Position numbers and translations under genes: made by a program
Source of the DNA: Gammaproteobacteria bacterium
GTDB lineage: Bacteria > Pseudomonadota > Gammaproteobacteria > Burkholderiales > Burkholderiaceae_B
Direction of reading: 5' to 3'
Assembly (NCBI GenBank): GCA_018812945.1
Contig: JAHJCM010000190.1
Location: 1 to 32,423 of the forward strand
Length of the DNA stretch: 32,423 nt
In this document: positions 24,855 to 32,423 of the stretch, piece after piece
Layout: every line of letters begins with the position of its first letter
Position numbering within the stretch: the first letter of the stretch is position 1
The notes under the pieces: generated by a model
The model's input: the letters and a program-made list of their open reading frames with translations, nothing else
Databases searched by the model: none
Told to the model about the DNA's origin: nothing

Positions 24855-26807
24855 ATGGGAAAGATCATTGGCATTGACTTGGGTACCACCAATTCTTGCG
24901 TCGCTGTATTTGAAGGCGGCGGCTACAAAGTCATCGAAAACTCGGAAGGTGCGCGTACAACCCCTTCCATTATTGCTTACATGGAAGACGGCGAGATTCT
25001 GGTCGGGGCACCCGCCAAGCGCCAGGCTGTGACCAATCCCAAGAACACCTTGTATGCGGTAAAGCGTTTGATTGGCCGCAAGTTTGAAGATGCTGAAGTA
25101 CAAAAAGACATCGATATGATGCCCTTTTCCATCATGAAAGCTGACAACGGCGACGCATGGGTTAGTGTGCGCGATCAAAAACTGGCACCTCCCCAGGTGT
25201 CGGCTGAAGTGCTGCGCAAAATGAAGAAAACTGCCGAAGATTATTTGGGTGAAGAGGTGACCGAGGCTGTGATTACCGTGCCTGCCTACTTCAACGACAG
25301 TCAGCGTCAGGCTACGAAAGATGCCGGTCGCATCGCGGGCCTCGACGTAAAGCGCATCATTAACGAGCCCACCGCAGCCGCTTTAGCGTTCGGTATGGAC
25401 AAGGCCGAGAAGGGCGACCGCAAAATTGCCGTATATGACTTGGGTGGTGGTACCTTTGACGTGTCCATCATTGAGATTGCCGACATCGATGGTGAGAAGC
25501 AGTTTGAAGTGTTGTCAACGAATGGTGATACATTCCTGGGTGGCGAAGACTTCGACCAGCGCATCATCGACCACATCATCGACGAGTTCAAAAAGAACAA
25601 TGGCGTTGATTTGTCGAAAGATCCAATTGCTTTGCAGCGTATCAAGGCCGCGGCTGAGCGCGCAAAAATTGAACTGTCCTCTTCGCAGCAAACTGAAATC
25701 AACGAGCCCTACATTGCAATGGCCAATGGTGCACCTGTGCACCTGACCACCAAGCTGAGCCGCTCCAAGCTGGAAGCGTTGGTTGAAGACCTGATTGCCC
25801 GCACTGTAGAGCCCATGAAAATGGCTTTGAAAGATGCCGGTGTGTCCACTTCGCAAATTGATGACGTGATCCTGGTGGGCGGTATGACCCGCATGCCGAA
25901 GGTTCAGGAGGCTGTGAAAAACTTCTTCGGCAAAGAGCCCCGCAAAGACGTGAACCCCGATGAGGCCGTGGCTGCCGGCGCTGCCATTCAAGGTTCCGTG
26001 CTGAGTGGTGATCGCAAAGATGTCTTGTTGCTGGATGTAACACCGCTGTCTCTGGGTATCGAGACCATGGGTGGCGTGATGACCAAGATGATCGAGAAAA
26101 ACACGACCATTCCGACCAAATTCAGCCAGGTGTTTTCAACTGCAGACGACAACCAGCCTGCAGTAACCATCAAGGTGTTCCAGGGGGAGCGCCAAATGGC
26201 CAACGACAACAAGAGCTTGGGTGAATTTAATCTGGAAGGCATTCCACCCGCGCCACGAGGTGTACCCCAGATTGAAGTGACTTTCGACATTGACGCAAAC
26301 GGTATTTTGCATGTGTCAGCGAAAGACAAGGGCACTGGCAAAGAAAACAAGATTGTGATCAAAGCCAACTCTGGTTTGAGTGAAGATGAGATCCAGAAAA
26401 TGGTGAAAGACGCTGAAGCCAATGCAGCGGATGACGCCAAGCGCCGTGAGTTGGCGGAGGCCAAAAACCAGGCAGATGCACTGGTGCACAGCACCCGCAA
26501 GTCGCTGGGCGAGTATGGCGACAAACTGGAAGCTGGCGAAAAGGAAAAAATTGAAGCTGCTTGCAAAGCCTTGGAAGAGGCCGCCAAGGGCGAAGACAAA
26601 GACGCCATTGATGCACGCACCAAAGAATTGGCCGAGTCGGCTCAGAAATTGGGCGAGAAGATGTACGCAGACATGCAGGCTCAACAGGCTGCTGAAGGTG
26701 CTGCAGCCGGTGCAAACCCAGGTGGCGCTGAGCAGCAGTCTTCTTCCAAGAAAGACGATGCTGACGATGTAGTAGATGCAGACTTCAAGGAAGTGAAAGA
26801 CAAGTGA
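24855..26807 (+). CDS. dnaK: Molecular chaperone DnaK (Hsp70)
   Basis: A complete 650-residue Hsp70. The ATPase domain has [14 protein letters not shown] at residues 4-17, [17 protein letters not shown], the phosphate-loop [14 protein letters not shown], and [13 protein letters not shown]. The flexible linker is [13 protein letters not shown], followed by the substrate-binding beta domain and the helical lid. The C-terminus ends [13 protein letters not shown], like the EEVKD-type tails of bacterial DnaK. GGAG lies 8 nt before the ATG. It has its own sigma-32 promoter and is followed by dnaJ after 143 nt that contain a hairpin. Confidence 0.98.
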   Translation: MGKIIGIDLGTTNSCVAVFEGGGYKVIENSEGARTTPSIIAYMEDGEILVGAPAKRQAVTNPKNTLYAVKRLIGRKFEDAEVQKDIDMMPFSIMKADNGDAWVSVRDQKLAPPQVSAEVLRKMKKTAEDYLGEEVTEAVITVPAYFNDSQRQATKDAGRIAGLDVKRIINEPTAAALAFGMDKAEKGDRKIAVYDLGGGTFDVSIIEIADIDGEKQFEVLSTNGDTFLGGEDFDQRIIDHIIDEFKKNNGVDLSKDPIALQRIKAAAERAKIELSSSQQTEINEPYIAMANGAPVHLTTKLSRSKLEALVEDLIARTVEPMKMALKDAGVSTSQIDDVILVGGMTRMPKVQEAVKNFFGKEPRKDVNPDEAVAAGAAIQGSVLSGDRKDVLLLDVTPLSLGIETMGGVMTKMIEKNTTIPTKFSQVFSTADDNQPAVTIKVFQGERQMANDNKSLGEFNLEGIPPAPRGVPQIEVTFDIDANGILHVSAKDKGTGKENKIVIKANSGLSEDEIQKMVKDAEANAADDAKRRELAEAKNQADALVHSTRKSLGEYGDKLEAGEKEKIEAACKALEEAAKGEDKDAIDARTKELAESAQKLGEKMYADMQAQQAAEGAAAGANPGGAEQQSSSKKDDADDVVDADFKEVKDK

Positions 26808-26815
26808 TGTTGGCA

Positions 26816-26839
26816 GCGAAGCACCTGTGGGTGCTTCGC
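26816..26839 (+). other. Hairpin between dnaK and dnaJ
   Basis: GCGAAGCAC and GTGCTTCGC form a perfect 9-bp stem with a 6-nt loop, 8 nt after the dnaK stop. The sequence after it is not T-rich. It could be a leaky terminator or a 3'-end stabiliser that keeps dnaK mRNA above dnaJ mRNA. Confidence 0.7.
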
Positions 26840-26950
26840 CGAAAACCAAGGGCACACTGGCTGGCTGCATCTGTTGCGGTTTTTCAGTGAAGCCCTTTTT
26901 GTACGAATAAAAGCAGTGTTTCGCGAACGGCTGCATGAATTGAGACTGAC

Positions 26951-28078
26951 ATGGCAAAACGGGACTTCTACGAGATTTTGGGTGTACAAAAAAATGCCAC
27001 GGACGATGAGCTGAAAAAAGCCTATCGAAAAATGGCCATGAAGTATCACCCCGACCGCAACCCAGACAGCAAGGATGCGGAGGCCAAGTTCAAGGAGGCC
27101 AAAGAAGCCTATGAGATGTTGACTGACCCCAAGAAACGTGCGGCCTATGACCGGCACGGCCATGCGGGTGTGGACCCCAATATGGGTGGCGGCGGTGCGG
27201 GTGGCTTCTCCGATTTCTCAGACGCCTTCGGCGATATTTTTGGTGATATTTTTGGTGGCCGCGCAGGTGGTGGTGGTTCTCGCCAGTCGCAGATGTACCG
27301 TGGTTCAGACTTGAAATACAACATGGAAATTACGCTGGAGCAGGCGGCCAAAGGTTTTGATACCCAGATTCGCGTGCCGGTGTGGGACAACTGCGGTACT
27401 TGCGCAGGCAGTGGTGCCAAGCCAGGCACCAAGCCTGAAACCTGCTCCACCTGCGGTGGATCGGGTGCGGTGCGCATGACCCAGGGGTTTTTCAGCGTGC
27501 AGCAAACCTGCCCGAAGTGCCACGGCACCGGCAAGATGATTCCGCACCCATGCCACGACTGTGAAGGTTTGGGCCGCAAGAAAACGAATAAAACCCTGGA
27601 AGTGAAGGTGCCCGCTGGTATTGACGACGGTATGCGAATTCGTTTGAGCGGCAAGGGCGAGCCCGGCGTGAATGGCGGTCCAGCTGGCGATTTGTATGTT
27701 GAAGTGCACTTGAAAGAACATGCGGTTTTTCAGCGTGACGGTGATGACCTGCATTGTGAAATGCCAGTTTCATTTGCTGCGGCGGCATTGGGTGGAACCA
27801 TCGAAGTTCCTACTTTGGGTGGTAAAGCTTCATTTGATATTCCTGAAGGTACGCAAACAGGTAAAACGTTCCGTTTGCGTGGCAAGGGCATCAAGGGTGT
27901 GCGTTCATCCTACCCTGGTGATTTGTTCTGCCATATTGTGGTGGAAACACCGGTGCGTTTGTCTGAGCGTCAAAAAGAACTGCTTAAGGAGTTTGAGCAG
28001 TCTTGTACAGCCGATGGTGACAAGCACTCACCAAGGGCTAAGGGCTGGATGGACAAGGTAAAGGACTTTTTCGGCTAA
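26951..28078 (+). CDS. dnaJ: Chaperone protein DnaJ (Hsp40)
   Basis: A complete 375-residue class I J-protein that delivers clients to DnaK and triggers its ATPase. The J-domain has the HPD motif at 33-35, followed by a Gly/Phe-rich linker ([20 protein letters not shown]). The zinc-finger part holds all four CxxCxGxG units: [24 protein letters not shown] and CHDCEGLG. Then come two substrate-binding beta domains and a dimerisation tail. It follows dnaK on the same strand. No sigma-32 promoter is seen directly before it, so it is probably read through from dnaK. Confidence 0.98.
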   Translation: MAKRDFYEILGVQKNATDDELKKAYRKMAMKYHPDRNPDSKDAEAKFKEAKEAYEMLTDPKKRAAYDRHGHAGVDPNMGGGGAGGFSDFSDAFGDIFGDIFGGRAGGGGSRQSQMYRGSDLKYNMEITLEQAAKGFDTQIRVPVWDNCGTCAGSGAKPGTKPETCSTCGGSGAVRMTQGFFSVQQTCPKCHGTGKMIPHPCHDCEGLGRKKTNKTLEVKVPAGIDDGMRIRLSGKGEPGVNGGPAGDLYVEVHLKEHAVFQRDGDDLHCEMPVSFAAAALGGTIEVPTLGGKASFDIPEGTQTGKTFRLRGKGIKGVRSSYPGDLFCHIVVETPVRLSERQKELLKEFEQSCTADGDKHSPRAKGWMDKVKDFFG

Positions 28079-28096
28079 GCCAGCCGTTTGATTTGG

Positions 28097-28325
28097 CTTG
28101 CGGCTAGTGATCTTTGCGGTTTGGGTGCTACACCACCTTGCCTCAGCAATACTTCTCAATCCGGCTTGATGCCTCTGGCTTGGGGCATGCGAAACGCTTA
28201 AGCGTCTTCGCATCGGTTCCTGGCGGAACCGCCCCGCGCTGCGAAGCCGCCGGGAAGTATTGCAAAGCCGGCAAGGCTGTGTAGTACCCAAACCTCACAT
28301 TGCTCGCAGCTAAGGCTCGCAAGTC
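28097..28325. repeat. Imperfect long inverted-repeat element between dnaJ and scpA
   Basis: This non-coding stretch lies between convergent dnaJ and scpA. GGTTTGGGTGCTACAC (28118-28133) matches, inverted, GTGTAGTACCCAAACC (28279-28294) at 15 of 16 bases. Inside, CCTTGCC (28136-28142) matches GGCAAGG (28270-28276), and GCAATACTTC (28146-28155) matches GAAGTATTGC (28254-28263). The centre holds smaller palindromes: CGCTTAAGCG near 28195-28204 and GGTTCC/GGAACC near 28215-28230. The outer boundaries are uncertain. No ORF is convincing. It may be a dispersed MITE/REP-like element, a large bidirectional terminator, or a structured RNA. Confidence 0.7.
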
Positions 28326-28353
28326 GCTCAGCATACAAATATTGTCCGATGGC

Positions 28354-29232
28354 CTATGCCGGAACGATACTGCCTGCTCCGCTGTCGCCCGTGGCCTCGT
28401 AGCCCAGGCGAACATAGATGGGTGCAAATGGTTCAGCCTGTGTCACTTTCACCAAGCCTTCGCGGGTCAATTCAAGCATCGCGATGAAGTTGACCACCAC
28501 CACAGGTACGCCACGTTCAATGTCGAACATGTCGAAAAACTCAACAAACTTCTGGGTTTGAAGACGACGCAAAATCATGGTCATGTGCTCACGCACTGAC
28601 AGTTCTTCGCGAGAAATAGTGTGTGCTTTTACCAGAGAAGCGCGGCGCAAAATCGCCTGCCAGGCATCGCGCAGTTCTTCGGGGTTCACGTCTGGGAAGC
28701 GCTCAACGGTATTTGGGTCGTGGAAGGCGTGTGCAATCCAGAAATCCCGGCCAACCAGTGGCACCTTGTCGAGTTCTTGGGCCGCCAGCTTCATTTGTTC
28801 GTATTCAATCAGGCGGCGCGCCAACTCGGCACGGGGGTCCTCCGCTTCTTCCTCACCATCTTTGGGAATCACGGGCAACAGCATGCGAGATTTGATCTCG
28901 ATCAGCATGGCGGCCATGAGCAGGTATTCGGCGGCCAGTTCAAGGTTGCGGGTACGAATTTCTTCAATGTAGGTGAGGTACTGGCGGGTCAACTCCGCCA
29001 TTGGAATGTCCAGAATATTGAAGTTTTGCTTGCGAATCAGGTAAAGCAGCAAGTCCAGCGGGCCTTCAAAGGCCTCCAGAAATACCTCCAGTGCGTCTGG
29101 GGGTATGTACAGGTCTTTGGGCATGTTGAACAGCGGTGCGCCATACAAGCGCGCCAGCCCAACTCCATCCACCGTATCGGGGGTGCTGTCGTTGGGGTTC
29201 AGTACGCTGATGTCGTCGAGTTCGCTGCTCAA
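28354..29232 (-). CDS. scpA: Segregation and condensation protein A
   Basis: A 292-residue kleisin that links SMC-type ATPases in the chromosome-condensing complex. The N-terminal part has FEGPLDLLLYLIRKQNFNILDIP, diagnostic for ScpA, followed by AAEYLLMAAMLIEIKSRMLLP. The C-terminal winged helix contains FVEFFDMF and VVVNFIAMLELTREGLV. The N-terminal extension with TPDTVDGVGLARLYG fits my memory of Burkholderiales ScpA and supports the TTG start at 29232; the next in-frame alternatives are a GTG at 29172 and an ATG at 29124. It follows the DUF3460 gene after 12 nt. No scpB is in the window. Confidence 0.92.
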   Translation of the reverse strand: MSSELDDISVLNPNDSTPDTVDGVGLARLYGAPLFNMPKDLYIPPDALEVFLEAFEGPLDLLLYLIRKQNFNILDIPMAELTRQYLTYIEEIRTRNLELAAEYLLMAAMLIEIKSRMLLPVIPKDGEEEAEDPRAELARRLIEYEQMKLAAQELDKVPLVGRDFWIAHAFHDPNTVERFPDVNPEELRDAWQAILRRASLVKAHTISREELSVREHMTMILRRLQTQKFVEFFDMFDIERGVPVVVVNFIAMLELTREGLVKVTQAEPFAPIYVRLGYEATGDSGAGSIVPA

Positions 29233-29244
29233 AGTGGCTGCACT

Positions 29245-29427
29245 TTATTTGCTTTGATACACATAGGGTTTCTGTGCAACCTTGGCTTCCTTAAAGCCTT
29301 CTTGAAGCTTCTTGTCCAGTTGCTTGTCCCACAGCAGGGCTCTGCCTTTTTGCTGCTCATTTTCCAGGTGAGGGCGCTCGTTTTTGAGTTGGGCCAGAAA
29401 CTGGGTTGCTTCAGATTCGTATTGCAT
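29245..29427 (-). CDS. DUF3460 family small protein
   Basis: A 60-residue soluble protein that matches the DUF3460 pattern: an N-terminal YESEATQFLAQLKNERPHLE, GRALLWDK in the middle, and the ending KPYVYQSK. The function is unknown. These small proteins are usually encoded immediately before scpA in Burkholderiales, as here (12 nt). Another open frame overlaps it (29229-29507) but carries no conserved pattern. Confidence 0.82.
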   Translation of the reverse strand: MQYESEATQFLAQLKNERPHLENEQQKGRALLWDKQLDKKLQEGFKEAKVAQKPYVYQSK

Positions 29428-29472
29428 GATGGCGTGCCAAATAAATGGTTTTTAAAGGATATTTCTATTTTA

Positions 29473-31179
29473 TCAGGCGCCGGCCTGATCCTCGATGGAA
29501 ATTGCATGGGCGTGTGCCATCGCTGCAGAAAAGTCGATTTGTATTTGCCCGGCTTGGAGTTGAGCCACGAAACCGCTGCGTTTGAACAGGGATAGCGCCT
29601 GACTGTTCAATCCGCAAAAGATCAGTGTGTGACCCGCACGCTGTAAATCATCGTTCAGTTCTTCAAGGCATTCCAGCGCTGTAGTGTCGATTGAAATGGT
29701 TTGATGAAGGTCGAGGATCAAAATTTTGGTCGATTTTCCGGTGTTCAGAATCAGGTTTTCAATTTTTCCTACCACTGCGAAGAACAGGGATCCATAAATT
29801 TTATAGGCCGTAATTCCTCGCGCCCTGTCTTCATCTTTCAGGTAGACAGGAATGAATTCTGTGAGGGTTGAAACCCGATAGATAAAAAAAACGCCTGCCA
29901 ACACCAAGCCCACCTGTACTGCTACCGTGAGGTCGACAATCACCGTAAGAAGGAAAGTGGCCAGCATGATGACCTTGTACACGGTTGTGTACTGTTTTAA
30001 TTTTGGAAATTCACGCCATTCTCCCATGTTGTAGGCCACGAACATTAGAACGGCCGAGAGCACTGCCAATGGAATGTGAAACGCCAGTGGTGATGCCACC
30101 AGCATAATGATCAACAGCACCAATGCGTGAATAATTCCTGCTACAGGGGAGTTTCCTCCTGATCGGATATTAGTGACTGTTCGGGCGATGGTGCCCGTGG
30201 CGGGCATGCCGCCGAACAGGGGCGAGGCGATATTGGCCAAACCTTGGGCCATCAATTCCTGGTTGGGGTCGTGTTTTTCGTGAGTAATGCCATCGGCCAC
30301 GCGCGCGCAAAGCAGGGATTCAATTGCGCACAGAAATGCGATGGTCAAGGTGGGGCCGATCAGGGTTTGCACGCTGGCGATTTCAATGGATGGCCATGAC
30401 AGCGTGGGCAGACTTCTTGGAATTTCGCCGAACTTGCTGCCGATTGTTTCAACATTCAAGCCCAGGATGTAAGCCACCAGTGTGCCCATGACCAACAGAA
30501 TGACTGAGCCTGGAACGCTTTGAAGTATTTTCGGGAATGTACCTTCAGTGCGCCCTCGGCTGAGCATGGAAAATAGTTTTGGCCACAGGAAAAGGAATGC
30601 GAGGCTGACGCTGGCCAAAAGGAACGCGGACCAGTTGAGGCCGGGAATGGCTTGAATCAATGCCCAGTTCTTCTCAAAAAAATTGCTCTGAGTCACGTCG
30701 ATGTTCAAACCAAAGAAGTCTTTGATTTGTGACAGGGCAATTAGGACCGCAATTCCGTTTGTGAAGCCAATTACAATGCTGACGGGAATGAGCCGAACCA
30801 AGCTGCCAAGGCCAGTCAGGCCCATGAGAAACAGCAGCGCCCCCGCCATGAGTGTGCAGACAATCAGATTGGCCACACCATATTGGTTGACGATCCCGAG
30901 CACGACTACGATAAACGCACCAGCAGGGCCGCCGATCTGAACGCTGGAGCCACCAAAGGCGGAAATAATGAAGCCCGCTACGATTGCGGTAAACAGGCCG
31001 GTTTGTGGCTCAAGCCCACTGGCGATTGCAAACGCCATGGCCAACGGCAACGCCACTACCCCCACGGTAATACCGGCGCCCAAATCTTTCAAAAAACGCT
31101 GGAAGTTGTATCCCTGCAAGCTCTCAACAATTCGTGGTTTGAATGGCTTGAGCGTTTTGAAAAATTGAGGCGTGGCCAT
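29473..31179 (-). CDS. SulP family inorganic anion transporter
   Basis: A 568-residue inner-membrane protein with about 10-14 hydrophobic segments and a C-terminal cytoplasmic STAS domain (from about residue 445, with ILILDLHQTISIDTTALECLEEL). The SulP signature is visible: LKDLGAGITVGVVALPLAMAFAIASG near residue 30, and GGSSVQIGGPAGAFIVVV. Substrates in this family include sulfate, bicarbonate (BicA), C4-dicarboxylates (DauA) and chloride; the sequence does not decide. It starts only 9 nt after metG, with AAGGAAA as ribosome site, so it is probably co-transcribed with metG. No carbonic anhydrase domain or gene is adjacent. Confidence 0.93.
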   Translation of the reverse strand: MATPQFFKTLKPFKPRIVESLQGYNFQRFLKDLGAGITVGVVALPLAMAFAIASGLEPQTGLFTAIVAGFIISAFGGSSVQIGGPAGAFIVVVLGIVNQYGVANLIVCTLMAGALLFLMGLTGLGSLVRLIPVSIVIGFTNGIAVLIALSQIKDFFGLNIDVTQSNFFEKNWALIQAIPGLNWSAFLLASVSLAFLFLWPKLFSMLSRGRTEGTFPKILQSVPGSVILLVMGTLVAYILGLNVETIGSKFGEIPRSLPTLSWPSIEIASVQTLIGPTLTIAFLCAIESLLCARVADGITHEKHDPNQELMAQGLANIASPLFGGMPATGTIARTVTNIRSGGNSPVAGIIHALVLLIIMLVASPLAFHIPLAVLSAVLMFVAYNMGEWREFPKLKQYTTVYKVIMLATFLLTVIVDLTVAVQVGLVLAGVFFIYRVSTLTEFIPVYLKDEDRARGITAYKIYGSLFFAVVGKIENLILNTGKSTKILILDLHQTISIDTTALECLEELNDDLQRAGHTLIFCGLNSQALSLFKRSGFVAQLQAGQIQIDFSAAMAHAHAISIEDQAGA

Positions 31180-31188
31180 GGTTTCCTT

Positions 31189-32423
31189 TTAGCTGATCTT
31201 CATTCCTGGCGTCAGTTTGCCCGAGGCGGTGAGTGTGCTCAGCGCAGTATCGTCGTCGCTGGCAGCGCACAACACCATGCCTTCAGAAAGCCCAAACTTC
31301 ATTTTGCGTGGCGCCAGGTTGGCGACTACCACCACATATTGACCAAGCAGTTGCGCTGGTTGATAGTGCGCGGCAATGCCGGAAAAAATATTGCGTGGCT
31401 TTTCTTCGCCAAGGTCAACCGTGAGTTGAAGCAGCTTGGTCGATCCTTCAACCGCTTTGCACTCTTTCACCAAGCCAATTCGCAGATCGATCTTTGCGAA
31501 GTCATCAATGTTGATGAAATCATCTGACGCGTTGTTTGCGGTCTGATTGGCAGGTTTTTTGCCATCGGTTTTTACCGGAGCAGTTGCGGCAGGAGCCAAT
31601 GATTGTTTGTTGGCTTCAATCAATCCATCAATCTGTTTTTGGTCCACACGCTGCATCAGATGCTTGAAAGCCTGCACAGGTGTTGAACTGCTCAGCGGTG
31701 TGTTCACGTCGGCCCACGTCATTGGGGCAACACCCAGAATACTCTCGGCATTGCCAGCCAGCACCGGTAGCACGGGTTTCAAATACAGGGTTAGCAGTCT
31801 GAATGCCTCCAGACAAATCGAACAGGCGGTTTGCAATTCAACCTGCTTGTCCGGGTTCTTTGCCAATTCCCATGGCTTTTCCTGATCTACATAAGCGTTG
31901 ACTTTGTCGGCACAGGCCATGACTTCGCGAATGGCTTTGCCGTACTCACGTTCGTCATAGTGCGTGGCAATTGTTGCGGCTTGGGCGCGAATCTCTTCAA
32001 GCAAGGGATGTTGCATGGCTGAATCCAGAACGCGGCCTTCAAAATTCTTCACCAAAAAGCCTGCGCTACGGCTGGCAATGTTGATGTATTTGCCAACCAA
32101 ATCGCTGTTTACGCGCGCTGTGAAATCGGTAAAACTCAAGTCCAGGTCTTCCATGGTGGAATTGAGCTTGGCTGCAAAGTAATAGCGCAGCCACTCCGGG
32201 TTCAAACCTTGTTGAATAAAGCTTTCCGCAGTAATGAAGGTGCCGCGGCTTTTGCTCATTTTTGCGCCGTCGACAGTCAGGAAACCGTGTGCGTTGACCT
32301 TGGTGGGCGTGCGCAAACCGGCAAACTGAAGCATGGCGGGCCAGAACAGGGCGTGGAAGTAAAGAATGTCTTTGCCGATGAAGTGAATCATTTCGGTGTT
32401 GGTGTCGGCTTTCAGGAATTCCT
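31189..32423 (-). CDS. metG: Methionine--tRNA ligase, 3' part
   Basis: The gene is open to the right edge, so about 411 C-terminal residues are visible and the N-terminal catalytic part is outside. The KMSKS loop is present ([10 protein letters not shown], codons at about 32248-32262), followed by the anticodon-binding helical domain with [21 protein letters not shown]-terminal EMAP/Trbp111-like tRNA-binding domain has [12 protein letters not shown], and [17 protein letters not shown] lies near the end. An Ala/Thr/Lys-rich linker separates them. The start is not in the window; the first internal Met at 32391 is not the start, since coding sequence continues to the edge ([10 protein letters not shown] precedes it). 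Confidence 0.96.
   Translation of the reverse strand, partial: EFLKADTNTEMIHFIGKDILYFHALFWPAMLQFAGLRTPTKVNAHGFLTVDGAKMSKSRGTFITAESFIQQGLNPEWLRYYFAAKLNSTMEDLDLSFTDFTARVNSDLVGKYINIASRSAGFLVKNFEGRVLDSAMQHPLLEEIRAQAATIATHYDEREYGKAIREVMACADKVNAYVDQEKPWELAKNPDKQVELQTACSICLEAFRLLTLYLKPVLPVLAGNAESILGVAPMTWADVNTPLSSSTPVQAFKHLMQRVDQKQIDGLIEANKQSLAPAATAPVKTDGKKPANQTANNASDDFINIDDFAKIDLRIGLVKECKAVEGSTKLLQLTVDLGEEKPRNIFSGIAAHYQPAQLLGQYVVVVANLAPRKMKFGLSEGMVLCAASDDDTALSTLTASGKLTPGMKIS

Noticed and set aside
26316-26957. 213-residue minus-strand frame over the dnaK 3' end
   Set aside because: Antisense to the dnaK lid region; no motif and no ribosome site.
28621-29595. 324-residue plus-strand frame
   Set aside because: Antisense to scpA, DUF3460 and the SulP end, all of which have strong family motifs; no conserved pattern of its own.
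30883-31527. 214-residue plus-strand frame
   Set aside because: Antisense to SulP and metG; shadow of real genes.
1-32423. CRISPR array, tRNA, rRNA or insertion sequence
   Set aside because: No regular direct repeats with spacers, no tRNA cloverleaf and no transposase-like protein were seen on reading both strands by eye.

Overview
The window looks like ordinary chromosomal DNA of a Gram-negative betaproteobacterium, most likely of the order Burkholderiales. The support is gene content and order: divergent bamE/fur, recN-nadK, divergent hrcA, hemH, grpE-dnaK-dnaJ, DUF3460-scpA, a ZapB-like gene followed by zapA and 6S RNA, a 'small Trp-rich' protein, a Bug-type periplasmic receptor, and polyhydroxyalkanoate (PHA) genes. 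The protein style and moderate GC would suit a genus such as Limnobacter, but that is a guess from memory and no search was run. Coding density is high, and no tRNA, rRNA, CRISPR array or transposase was seen.

Left part (1-6025). The first ~195 bases do not fit the gene that follows: an intracellular PHA depolymerase (phaZ, minus strand) keeps only about its first 82 residues and then runs into unrelated sequence, so the left edge is a junction (insertion, prophage end, rearrangement or assembly join). Then come a minus-strand fdxA-fpr pair, a plus-strand pair of a LUD-domain (LutC-like) protein and a Tat-exported TRAP-type binding protein, a small PHA-system protein, a minus-strand NAD(P)-binding epimerase-like protein, and a plus-strand 2Fe-2S/flavin oxidoreductase of the CDP-6-deoxy-glucoseen-reductase type.

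Middle part (6047-16286). A complete branched-chain amino acid-type ABC importer is split into livHMGF (minus, genes overlapping) and a divergent livK-like binding protein. It is followed by an orphan Bug/TctC receptor with a strong leader hairpin, a small cytochrome c, the small Trp-rich protein, ilvD (branched-chain amino acid synthesis), lgt (lipoprotein maturation) and a TauE/SafE exporter.

Right part (16287-32423). A ZapB-like/zapA/6S RNA unit, with the 6S RNA and its terminator read from structure, leads to dapB, bamE, fur, recN and nadK. The heat-shock block hrcA-hemH-grpE-dnaK-dnaJ follows; grpE and dnaK each carry a clear sigma-32 promoter with a 13-nt spacer, and the grpE one lies inside a perfect 15-bp inverted repeat. 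Between dnaJ and scpA lies a ~200-nt non-coding imperfect inverted repeat that resembles a dispersed element or large hairpin. The window ends with scpA, DUF3460, a SulP anion transporter and the 3' part of metG. I found no clear novel multi-gene system; the best leads are the phaZ junction, the dnaJ-scpA element and the palindromic heat-shock promoter.
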